Part shown: positions 1 through 6,214 of the stretch, piece after piece | How positions within the stretch are numbered: the stretch's first letter is position 1 | Layout of the letters: each line of letters begins with the position of its first letter | From: Lachnoclostridium sp. UBA2905 | Lineage (GTDB): Bacteria; Bacillota; Clostridia; Lachnospirales; Lachnospiraceae | Assembly (NCBI GenBank): GCA_002349525.1 | Contig: DEDL01000025.1 | Span: 1 to 6,214, forward strand | Direction of reading: 5' to 3' | Length of the DNA: 6,214 nucleotides | Position numbers and translations under genes: made by a program | The notes under the pieces: model-generated | Told to the model about the DNA's origin: nothing | Seen by the model: the letters and a program-made list of their open reading frames with translations, nothing else | Databases searched by the model: none

Positions 1-170
1 GCAATACATTTTCTAATAACTTTCTAATTTCTTTAAATAAAACCATCAGTTATCAGCTAAAATCAACAGGCATGATATAACACTCATAATTCCCGTAACC
101 TCTGTATTTAAGGGGATTGTATGGGACCCATTGATACTTGACGGTACATGATAAAACGTACAACATGTCA

Positions 171-211
171 CTCCTAAGAGTCAGCCCCCAGTTCGATTCT
201 CGCAGGGAACG
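171..211 (+). other. tRNA 3'-end-like fragment (degenerate, not a functional tRNA)
   Basis: The stretch GTTCGATTC (191-199) matches the conserved T-loop/box B pattern of tRNA genes. It is preceded by a CTCCTAA segment (171-177) that resembles an anticodon loop, and followed at 221 by a strong hairpin, as is usual for a tRNA gene with its terminator. However, the T-stem pairs at only some positions, the anticodon stem does not pair, no matching 5' acceptor strand is visible upstream, and no CCA follows. What is seen is a local motif only; that it is a tRNA remnant or an old attachment site is an inference. Chance resemblance is quite possible. Confidence 0.2.
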
Positions 212-215
212 CTGA

Positions 216-257
216 AAATAAGCCATTTGTAGCAGTTTTAGTTACAAATGGCTATTT
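216..257 (+). terminator. Strong hairpin, probable (bidirectional) terminator
   Basis: AGCCATTTGTA (221-231) pairs perfectly with TACAAATGGCT (243-253). A G-T and a C-G pair extend the stem inward around a 7-base loop (234-240). Four more A/T pairs extend it outward across a single bulged A at 220. The plus-strand tail from 258 is only moderately T-rich, and the minus-strand tail is also T-rich, so it could stop transcripts from either side. No intact gene upstream on the plus strand is visible in the window; the tRNA-like fragment at 171-211 is the nearest candidate. Confidence 0.45.
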
Positions 258-322
258 CATTTTCTGCGAATTATTCTATCCATATATCTCTATTTTACTA
301 TTACAACTACATTTATCCCTGC

Positions 323-357
323 ATAGATACATTTAATACCACGGTTCCTGTATCTAT
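323..357. repeat. 9-bp inverted repeat in AT-rich intergenic DNA
   Basis: ATAGATACA (323-331) and TGTATCTAT (349-357) are perfect inverted copies separated by 17 bases. The surrounding stretch, about 258-454, is very AT-rich. I see no open reading frame with a ribosome binding site, no RNA gene and no good promoter in it. The repeat could be a weak hairpin or a protein-binding site, or chance in AT-rich sequence. Confidence 0.3.
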
Positions 358-454
358 AAGATTTATAATCATATAGTTTTTCGTACTTATATCGTATTTT
401 ACTATTATTTTTCTGTCAATGGATTATAACTATATATAATAATTAACTTACACA

Positions 455-498
455 ATCCCCGGAAAATACTGCCTACCCTAACAATATTTTCCGGGGAT
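455..498 (-). terminator. Hairpin terminator of the large secreted glycosidase gene
   Basis: A perfect 14-bp stem (455-468 with 485-498, core CCCCGGAAAATA / TATTTTCCGGGG) encloses a 16-base loop. It lies 24 bases past the TAG stop of the minus-strand gene, the expected place for an intrinsic terminator. The minus-strand tail beyond it (ATTGTGTAAGTTAATT) is AT-rich but not a clean T-run, so termination may be imperfect or the hairpin may also stabilise the 3' end. Confidence 0.75.
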
Positions 499-522
499 AT
501 TACTGTTTACAATATTAAGTAT

Positions 523-3500
523 CTATCTTACTTTTACTTTTTTAACTCTGCTCCATTTTCCATACGCCTTCAGTATTCCCTTTTTATTGTAAGCGCGTAC
601 TTTAACATAATAAGTCTTCCTGCTCTTTAACTTCTTAATAGTCTTGGCTGTAATCTTATAACCCTTAACGGTTATTACCTTTTTACCTTTGGTCATCTTT
701 TTGTTGGCAGCAAGTGCAATCTGATAACCTGTCACCCTGCCTGCTCTCTTCCAGCTGACCTTAATAGCTTTCCTGGATGGTGAAGTAATCTTCTTAAGCT
801 TCACTTTAGATGGCTTTGATGGTTTTTTTGCAGCTGGAGCTGCATTAACCGGGTTTGCTGTTGTTGGTGCTGCATCCTTTTTATCTGTAGTTGTATTGTT
901 ATCTGTAGCATTGTTAACGTCAGATACCGGTACGGCTGTGCCACCCACAAACACCGGTGTTATTACGAATTTACTAAAATTAGGAAGTGAATTCACAATA
1001 GGAATATTACCCGGTTTATCATAGTAAAAGCTACTGTAGCTTCCTGACACCTCTTCGCCCGGATCAGCCTCTCTCCAGTCCGGTAAGCCTGCTGCCTTTG
1101 CCTGATTATTATCAAGTCCCTTCATTACATGCCAGCTGTCATCATTGTATATTTTTATAGTATTGATGCCGGCTTTCAGGTCAAGATATACTGTCTTTTC
1201 CTTGAATGTATCACGTGATATGGTGTTAATGAAAAAATACCGTTTTGCGTCATCATCATTTACCTTGATACAGGCAAACTTATCAATAATTTTTGTATTA
1301 TAACCATGTGTTCCAAATATCTCATCATTTGAATGGAATAACTGCATCGCATATTTTCCTGCAGATGGAACTTCAACTTCAAATTCAAGATACTTATCCA
1401 CATCATTTTCAGCATCCTTATCACCGGACAGACTGCGTCCCACAACATAGGAAATGTTTTCACCCGTTGGCGTAATTCCTGTATCCGCAATCTTATCAAC
1501 CTGCTTAGTTGTGGCAACCGGCTCCGCACCATTAAGCAATCCGGCGTAAACGGTATCAACATAGCTTTCATTCCACCTTACAGACCACACTTCATATGGT
1601 ACATTCTCTCGGTCTGCTGCGGCAGGAATTGTATCAACGGCATTAATTTCTTTTGAATAACCGGCTCCTCCAGGCATATCTTTTACAGTAATATTATCAA
1701 GCAATATACCCACGGATGCATCAATATCCACGATATTGACACCCTTTTGCAGGTATATATTGGCTTCTGTATTCATCCATGCTCCATTAGTGGCTGATAT
1801 ACCGATATCCTTTGTAAGTCCGTCAAATGCCCTTGCAGCATTGCCAGCATATATAGTCGCTTTTCCTGATTCTCCCGAACTGTATCTTAAGCTTACATTA
1901 TAAAGTCCGCTTTTTTCCACCACAACACTAAAACGAACTCCACCGCCATTCTTAACAGACCTTTCATTGAGTCCGGTAATATATCCTTCGCCTGTATATC
2001 CTGCCACATTATTATCAATCTTCACAGGATTAACTCCCGGATTAAGTGCATTAAATGCAAAATCTCCATCCTCTGCTTCAAATACTTTTTCGTACCTTGA
2101 TGTGTCAGCACCATATTCTCCCACAGCTGTAACGTGAAGGGCATCCTGAAGAATATTGCCCTCGGCATTCTTAGAATCACCAAATATACTTATGGTATGA
2201 CTACCCTTTTCAAAATCGACATAGCGTGTATATATCGCTGTCCATTCCTTTTCCATGGTATTCTTAAGTATCATGTCTGTCTCTTCGCCATCGATGGTAA
2301 GCCTCTGGATACGGTTCTCCGGCTTATGTTCTGTCTCATTACCTCTATTCATGCCAACCTGATTACCATATATGAACTCAAGCCTGTATCTTCCCTTTTC
2401 CGGAATATCAATCCGGTATTCAATTCCTCTGTTATCAGCAAAGTTATTAACTCCTGAACCCCCGATATTATTCTTATCATCAGTTGCCTCGGCAGCACGG
2501 GGACCAGAAAGGAAATATTTGGTACTTGTAACTATTCCAACATTACCAACACGTTCAGCTTCTTCTGCCTCGTATATTTCATGATATGGTCCTGTCTTAA
2601 GGCTGCCCGGTGTCTCATTATCCTTCGCAGGTGTCACAGTAAGTCTGTATCCTGTTGAACGAAGAACATTCTTAAGCTTAATGTTAAGGCTGCCGCCTTC
2701 AAGTGCATATGCACCTTCAAGGATTGTTTCAGGCTCACTTGCACTGTTAAAGCCTTTAAAATATGCAGCATCTATTTTTACATGGACCTTTTCTGCCCCC
2801 TTAAAAATATCTGTTTTATCAAGGTCCTGTAATACAACATCTGCATCACCGTCTTCACTTCCAAGCCCGAACAGTGTTGTTACCTTTTTTGCATTATCAT
2901 CTATAGTTGATATGCCATACATTCCTGAACACTTATCATCAGTAGTTATCTTAAGTCTCTGTCCGTCCATATCTGCATACCACTTATACAGCCACCATGC
3001 ACTATTGGCTTCGTTAGAGTCTGCAGCAAGGTCATTAAGATTATCTGCCTGATGCCAGAATGGAAGACAGCCATAAGCCTCTGCATCCTCAAGACGCCCC
3101 ATCCAGCTGACGAGAGCTCCCGGAACACCACATTCATCAGACTGTGCAATCTCATTTATTACAACCGGCGGCATGTCTGCAGGAATTTTATTGACATCCT
3201 CATTATTAACCCTGCCATATGGTTCATCCTCATTACCCTCACCTGCAAATATATTCTTCATGTGGGCAAATTCTTCAATATCAGCTTTGTATCTGTTCTC
3301 ATTACGCTCAAGCTGATGCCATGTAATAACATCCGGCATCGCATCATTGTCGAACAGATAGCTTAACCATGTATGCCAGCCATCCCACTGCCACTGCGGT
3401 GGAACATGGGTCCATGAATATTCCGCCGGATTCATGCCACCTACTGTTGCAAGCGGGTCAACTTCCTTTATTGCTTTATAATACGCCTCAAATATCTGCC

Positions 3501-4086
3501 TGAAGTCATCTCCTTCCACCTTACTTCTGTTAGAATCACCTTCATTTATAGGCAGATATACTAACACTTTATCAATATTAAGCCCCAGATCATCAAGACC
3601 TGTTGCCGGATCATAATGATGCTTCTTTTTCCATTTATCCTTCCACTTAATTACATAAGGAACAATCACTTCTTTAAACTGCTTAACATAATCCTGACAA
3701 TACTGCTTTGGTCCAAATATGGCATAAAAGTTACTGTCATACATCTGCACCATCTGTCCACCGGATTCAAGAAATGTCTCAGCTACATCAAGGGCATCTG
3801 CATATGGATGTTCCGTACCAAGTGCTCCCTTTGTAGCAAGTACCTTAGGCTTTAATGGCGTTATCAGGTTCATCGTAGGAACATCCTCACTGCTTATTCC
3901 GTACAGAAAACCGGATGCACCATGCATTATCTTTCCTAATCTGTCAATCATATTAACAGTCATCACAGGTGAGTAATTTTCCGCTGCCTTTACCGGCTTA
4001 ACTACACCGACTTGTCCCGGGATTACCGGAACCGATAAAGCTGCGCAGAGCGCACCGGTTACTATGCGTTTTATAATCTTTCTCAT
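523..4086 (-). CDS. Secreted multi-modular glycoside hydrolase (clan GH-A-like) with CBM35/CBM6-like modules and a C-terminal Fn3 domain
   Basis: This 1187-residue protein probably hydrolyses an extracellular glycan; the substrate cannot be read from the sequence. Residues 1-35 form a Sec signal peptide (basic MRKIIKR start, hydrophobic core, probable cleavage near VKA-AEN). Residues about 40-375 look like a TIM-barrel glycosidase related to GH39-type clan GH-A enzymes: a GFLYGIS entry motif (59-65), PINEG with candidate acid/base Glu182, VGGMNP (215-220), DVITWHQ (252-258), and VVINEIAQ with candidate nucleophile Glu312. Residues about 376-487 resemble the beta-sandwich such enzymes carry. 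Three carbohydrate-binding-like modules follow: about 503-655 (starts YEAEEAE), 667-803 (starts KVFEAEDG, ends DNITVKD) and 835-985. A Thr/Asn/Ala/Pro linker (1052-1092) leads to a Lys/Arg-rich Fn3 domain (1093-1187). There is no LPXTG motif. A GGAAGGAG ribosome binding site (4097-4104) lies 10 bases before the ATG. It appears monocistronic, with its own terminator. Module boundaries and family are read by eye. Confidence 0.85.
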   Translation of the reverse strand: MRKIIKRIVTGALCAALSVPVIPGQVGVVKPVKAAENYSPVMTVNMIDRLGKIMHGASGFLYGISSEDVPTMNLITPLKPKVLATKGALGTEHPYADALDVAETFLESGGQMVQMYDSNFYAIFGPKQYCQDYVKQFKEVIVPYVIKWKDKWKKKHHYDPATGLDDLGLNIDKVLVYLPINEGDSNRSKVEGDDFRQIFEAYYKAIKEVDPLATVGGMNPAEYSWTHVPPQWQWDGWHTWLSYLFDNDAMPDVITWHQLERNENRYKADIEEFAHMKNIFAGEGNEDEPYGRVNNEDVNKIPADMPPVVINEIAQSDECGVPGALVSWMGRLEDAEAYGCLPFWHQADNLNDLAADSNEANSAWWLYKWYADMDGQRLKITTDDKCSGMYGISTIDDNAKKVTTLFGLGSEDGDADVVLQDLDKTDIFKGAEKVHVKIDAAYFKGFNSASEPETILEGAYALEGGSLNIKLKNVLRSTGYRLTVTPAKDNETPGSLKTGPYHEIYEAEEAERVGNVGIVTSTKYFLSGPRAAEATDDKNNIGGSGVNNFADNRGIEYRIDIPEKGRYRLEFIYGNQVGMNRGNETEHKPENRIQRLTIDGEETDMILKNTMEKEWTAIYTRYVDFEKGSHTISIFGDSKNAEGNILQDALHVTAVGEYGADTSRYEKVFEAEDGDFAFNALNPGVNPVKIDNNVAGYTGEGYITGLNERSVKNGGGVRFSVVVEKSGLYNVSLRYSSGESGKATIYAGNAARAFDGLTKDIGISATNGAWMNTEANIYLQKGVNIVDIDASVGILLDNITVKDMPGGAGYSKEINAVDTIPAAADRENVPYEVWSVRWNESYVDTVYAGLLNGAEPVATTKQVDKIADTGITPTGENISYVVGRSLSGDKDAENDVDKYLEFEVEVPSAGKYAMQLFHSNDEIFGTHGYNTKIIDKFACIKVNDDDAKRYFFINTISRDTFKEKTVYLDLKAGINTIKIYNDDSWHVMKGLDNNQAKAAGLPDWREADPGEEVSGSYSSFYYDKPGNIPIVNSLPNFSKFVITPVFVGGTAVPVSDVNNATDNNTTTDKKDAAPTTANPVNAAPAAKKPSKPSKVKLKKITSPSRKAIKVSWKRAGRVTGYQIALAANKKMTKGKKVITVKGYKITAKTIKKLKSRKTYYVKVRAYNKKGILKAYGKWSRVKKVKVR

Positions 4087-4096
4087 AAATCACATT

Positions 4097-4240
4097 CTCC
4101 TTCCATATATTGCAGTTATCAGTTCTAAAACGGCATTACAATCTACTAGTGATAGTATATCGTCTTAAAAATTCTAATTCTACAACTATTTTGTAGGAAA
4201 ATGATACTATATTGATATTTAATTCAATATTCAGCTGTTC
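4097..4240 (-). promoter_or_regulatory. Upstream region of the glycosidase gene: ribosome binding site and weak candidate promoters
   Basis: The 183-base gap between yitT-like gene and glycosidase carries the GGAAGGAG ribosome binding site (4097-4104). On the minus strand two -10-like hexamers are visible: TATACT (4154-4159) and TATAGT (4206-4211). Neither has a good -35 at 17 bases (TAGAAT at 4177-4182 and CTGAAT at 4229-4234, each three of six matches). A small hairpin CTACAA/TTGTAG (4180-4196) and a near-identical 11-base direct repeat (4150-4160 and 4202-4212) lie in the same region and may be regulator sites. No strong terminator for the upstream yitT-like gene is visible; the only hairpin (4209-4230) is a 7-bp A/T-rich stem, so read-through cannot be excluded. 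Confidence 0.3.
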
Positions 4241-4269
4241 TTACGCATATATTTTATATTTCTCATACT

Positions 4270-5151
4270 TTATAAATGCTTTTCATATTTTCCTGCAATA
4301 TGCATTCCTTCTTTTACCACAATAAATGCATGCTTATCAATCCTTTTCAGCTTCGGCCGCAGATGTTCACATTCATACTTGGACAGTATGGTCAATACCA
4401 TATAGGTGCCGCCCTCCGTATATCCCCCTTTTGCCTCCCACCATGTTGCATCCCTGTGGAATTCATTAACAATACAGTTTACAATCTGTTCCGGGGATTC
4501 CTTTGTAAATATCATAACTTCTACATTAATATTCTGGATATGTGCCCTGTCAGTCATCAATGTACTGACAGCTGAATATATTATACTGTAAATTGCCGTC
4601 GGAAGCCCGAACATAATTCCGCATATACCATAAACTATACCATTCATAACCAGAGAAACCTTACCAACACTGAAGTTCTTATACTTCTTGGTAAAATACA
4701 TACCCACAATATCCATACCTCCGCTGGAGCCACCAAACCGGAGTGCAATCCCAATTCCGCTTCCTGTCATAATCCCACCAATCATACACGCAGTCAATGA
4801 ATCGGCTACAATTGGTGATGCAGGAATAGGAATGAAGCTTAAGAATACTGTCTGGCTGATAACACATATAAGCGTTCTTACAAAAAAGCTCTTACTGATA
4901 GACATATATGCCAGTACAAAAAGCGGTACATTAAGCACCAGATTAATTATTCCGGCAATATCCGTAGCTCCTGAAAACATATGAAGGTATTTCACTAATA
5001 ACGTTCTGATAATCTGACTGATACCGAGAATCCCACCATTATACAGCGAAGCCGGCACAATAAACAGATTAATACCTGTAGCAAATAACAGCATTCCAAC
5101 TACAGCAAGTCCGATATGTTCCCAGAATTTTATTTTTTTTATTTCCTCCAT
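4270..5151 (-). CDS. YitT family integral membrane protein (DUF161 + DUF2179)
   Basis: A complete 293-residue member of the YitT family, which is widespread in Firmicutes and has no settled biochemical role; many paralogues occur per genome. The N-terminal part is membrane-embedded, with about five or six hydrophobic segments (first about 12-34, others about 60-83, 90-110, 115-137, 160-185). It carries the family signatures NLFIVPASLYNGGILGIS near the first helix and RFGGSSGGMDIVG at 138-150. The C-terminal 85 residues (about 208-293) form the soluble DUF2179 domain, with KGGYTEGG, the IDKHAFIVV core and a closing GMHIAGKYEK. I chose the ATG at 5149-5151 because GGGAGGG lies 8 bases before it. 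An in-frame ATG at 5176-5178 would add nine residues (MYYSGREDA) but has a poorer site and would leave only a 16-base leader after the candidate promoter. Length and motifs are normal, with no sign of damage. The gene points toward the glycosidase gene but I see no functional link. Confidence 0.9.
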   Translation of the reverse strand: MEEIKKIKFWEHIGLAVVGMLLFATGINLFIVPASLYNGGILGISQIIRTLLVKYLHMFSGATDIAGIINLVLNVPLFVLAYMSISKSFFVRTLICVISQTVFLSFIPIPASPIVADSLTACMIGGIMTGSGIGIALRFGGSSGGMDIVGMYFTKKYKNFSVGKVSLVMNGIVYGICGIMFGLPTAIYSIIYSAVSTLMTDRAHIQNINVEVMIFTKESPEQIVNCIVNEFHRDATWWEAKGGYTEGGTYMVLTILSKYECEHLRPKLKRIDKHAFIVVKEGMHIAGKYEKHL

Positions 5152-5200
5152 CGCATCTTCCCTCCCGGAATAATACATATAAACATTCCCCAGTGCAGCT

Positions 5201-5229
5201 ATTATACTTCTTACTACTATGCTTTTATT
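5201..5229 (-). promoter_or_regulatory. Candidate promoter of the YitT-family gene
   Basis: A consensus -10 box TATAAT (5201-5206 on the minus strand) would place the start of transcription near 5194, giving a leader of about 43 bases to the ATG at 5151. The -35 position at a 17-base spacing (5224-5229) reads AATAAA, a poor match, so the promoter is weak or needs an activator, or the true -35 is elsewhere. Confidence 0.35.
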
Positions 5230-5277
5230 TTTCGGAAATCAACTTCCCGTAAACCTTGGCTTTACTCTTTGGAAAAC

Positions 5278-5608
5278 TGTACAATAGCTCAGTTGTCAAG
5301 ACAAAAATTTGATATTTTCATAATGAACTGATATGTTGGCGGATTACTTGTGGAAATGTGTGCGGCATCTCCCGAATTTTATATTATGCGGCTGCTCTGG
5401 CTGCCTCCAGGAGCATTACCGGATAGTATACCTCAGTGGGGCGTTTGTTTCCAATAGACTGATGGCATCTTTCAAAGTTATAGGTGTAGATATATCTTCC
5501 GATGGCTTCTCTCGCCTCCTTGAGATTACCATACTACGTGAGATATGCTTCCCCGTACTTGAAACTGCGAAACCAGCGTTCAATTAAGTACCTTCTTTCA
5601 TTTGTTGG
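5278..5608 (-). mobile_element. Remnant of an IS3-family insertion sequence (right end only)
   Basis: The segment holds the transposase 3' end (described separately) followed on the minus strand by about 100 non-coding bases. That stretch includes TTGTCTTGACAAC and ends near TGTACAG at 5278-5284, plausible as the right terminus because IS3-family elements end in ...CA / start TG. The left half of the element (orfA, most of orfB and the left inverted repeat) is missing: recognisable transposase sequence stops near 5590-5608 and transporter sequence begins by 5672. No pair of terminal inverted repeats or target duplication can be shown, so the exact borders are inferred. Confidence 0.5.
5384..5608 (-). 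pseudogene. C-terminal fragment of an IS3-family transposase (OrfB, rve integrase core), with internal stop
   Basis: Read on the minus strand, the frame gives YLIERWFRSFKYGEAYLT, then a TAG at 5534-5536, then YGNLKEAREAIGRYIYTYNF, ERCHQSIGNKRPTEVYYPVM and LLEAARAAA before TAA at 5384-5386. The pattern IERWFRS(F/L)KYE, YIxxYNxxRxHQ(S/A)IG and RPxEVYY is the hallmark of the last 70 residues of IS3-family DDE transposases, including the region around the catalytic Glu (IER). Family members have about 270-300 residues in OrfB, so roughly three quarters is absent. The frame closes upstream at a TAA (5609-5611), and no start or ribosome binding site exists. The in-frame TAG replaces what is usually a Glu or Gln codon. 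It cannot make active transposase. Confidence 0.8.
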
Positions 5609-5671
5609 TTATAGTATATCAGATTCATTAAGAAATGTCATTTTCAGTGTCTTAATTTATGAGACCATTAT

Positions 5672-6214
5672 ACTGCAGTAGGCAGCCGGCGAAAAATGAA
5701 AAAGATTCTTGAATTTCTTACCAGAAATCCAGTCATGGGTGCCCTGGCAGGAGCACTTGTTACTGCAGTCCTGCAGAGCAGCTCAGCGACAACTGTTATG
5801 GTAATAGGCTTCGTAAGCGCAGGACTTATGAGCCTTCCACAGGCAATTTCAGTTATATTTGGTGCTAATATCGGTACAACAATGACTGCACAGCTGATGG
5901 CATTTAAGATCATCAATTATATTTATCCGATTATTTTTATCGGATTTATGCTTAACTTTGCAGGAAAAAAAGAAAAGATTAAAAATATTGGTATGGTCAT
6001 ATTTTCTTTCGGTCTTTTATTTGAAGAAATCGAAATTATGGGAAATGTAATGAAGCCGCTTGCAGGAAGTGCCATATTTGTTGACCTTATGTCCAAGGTC
6101 TCATCTATTCCTGTACTCGGGGTGCTTCTTGGTACGGTTATGACTCTTGTAGTCCAGAGTTCATCAGCTACAATCGCTGTCCTCCAGAGCTTTTGCTTCA
6201 CAGCCAGGACCTGA
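5672..6214 (+). pseudogene. Na+/phosphate cotransporter (NptA/PF02690 family), N-terminally truncated and frameshifted
   Basis: The encoded protein belongs to the SLC34/NptA-type sodium-phosphate symporters of the inner membrane. From the ATG at 5696 the frame shows the two hallmark repeats: QSSSATT (residues 27-33) with GANIGTT (56-62), and a second QSSSATI (154-160) near the end. QSSS motifs are known to form the substrate/Na+ site in this family. Recognisable family sequence begins before the ATG, with TAVGSRRK encoded from 5672, but a TGA at 5660-5662 closes the frame. Thus the first 20-30 residues (first half-helix with its usual LFLYG-type start) are lost and no ribosome binding site precedes the ATG. 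At the TTTT of 6191-6194 the frame slips: it reads SFCFTART then TGA (6212-6214), whereas removing one T restores SFASQPGP, the expected family continuation. Intact relatives continue for hundreds of residues, often into a PhoU-like domain; the rest lies outside the window. The missing 5' end abuts the IS3 remnant. Confidence 0.75.

Noticed and set aside
291..409. 13-base direct repeat TATTTTACTATTA (291-303 and 395-407) as part of a repeat array
   Set aside because: There are only two copies in very AT-rich DNA with no regular spacing; no array or origin-like structure is visible.
1260..3855. Several open frames of 60-123 codons on both strands inside the glycosidase gene
   Set aside because: They lie in other frames of a long, well-supported coding region, lack ribosome binding sites and family-like motifs, and are shadows.
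4033..4086. Possible lipoprotein signal (Cys14 in TGALCAALS) in the glycosidase
   Set aside because: The residue before the Cys is Leu, not Gly/Ala/Ser, so it is not a lipobox, and a normal Sec cleavage site follows near residues 34-35.
4209..4230. Hairpin ATATTGA / TCAATAT as terminator of the YitT-family gene
   Set aside because: The stem is only 7 bp, all but two pairs are A-T, and no T-run follows; too weak to call.
5333..5587. 84-codon plus-strand frame over the IS remnant
   Set aside because: It is the antisense of the transposase C-terminal fragment, which gives a clear family match on the minus strand; the plus-strand peptide shows no recognisable features.
5668..6201. Minus-strand open frames of 82 and 92 codons opposite the transporter
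   Set aside because: They are antisense to the clearly recognisable PF02690 sequence and have no ribosome binding site.

Overview
The window is low-GC DNA that most likely comes from a gut Lachnospiraceae-type Firmicute (Roseburia, Butyrivibrio or Eubacterium relatives). The reasons are GGAGG-type ribosome binding sites, an AT-rich coding style, a Lys/Arg-rich C-terminal fibronectin-III domain of the kind common on secreted proteins of that family, and a YitT-family membrane protein. This placement is an inference from style, not a marker-gene assignment.

Layout. Positions 1-522 hold no convincing gene. There is a T-arm-like tRNA 3'-end fragment next to a strong hairpin (about 171-257, + strand), an AT-rich stretch with a 9-bp inverted repeat (323-357), and a 14-bp hairpin terminator (455-498) that ends the large minus-strand gene. 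Positions 523-4086 (minus) encode a 1187-residue secreted multi-modular carbohydrate-active protein: signal peptide, clan GH-A-like catalytic module with candidate catalytic Glu182 and Glu312, beta-sandwich, three CBM35/CBM6-like modules, a low-complexity linker and a basic Fn3 domain. A 183-base gap upstream holds its ribosome binding site and probably its promoter. Positions 4270-5151 (minus) encode a complete YitT/DUF161-DUF2179 membrane protein.

Positions about 5278-5671 are the scar of an IS3-family insertion sequence: only the C-terminal end of the transposase survives, on the minus strand, interrupted by a TAG. Directly beyond it, on the plus strand, is an Na+/phosphate cotransporter (NptA/PF02690) gene that lacks its N-terminus and promoter and is frameshifted at a T-run just before the window ends.

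The genes do not form an obvious joint pathway. The glycosidase would act outside the cell on a polysaccharide or glycan, YitT is a housekeeping-type membrane protein, and the right end is a decayed IS/transporter junction. I found no defence system, CRISPR array, or clear new system. The most interesting items are the glycosidase of unknown specificity and the doubly broken transporter beside the IS remnant.
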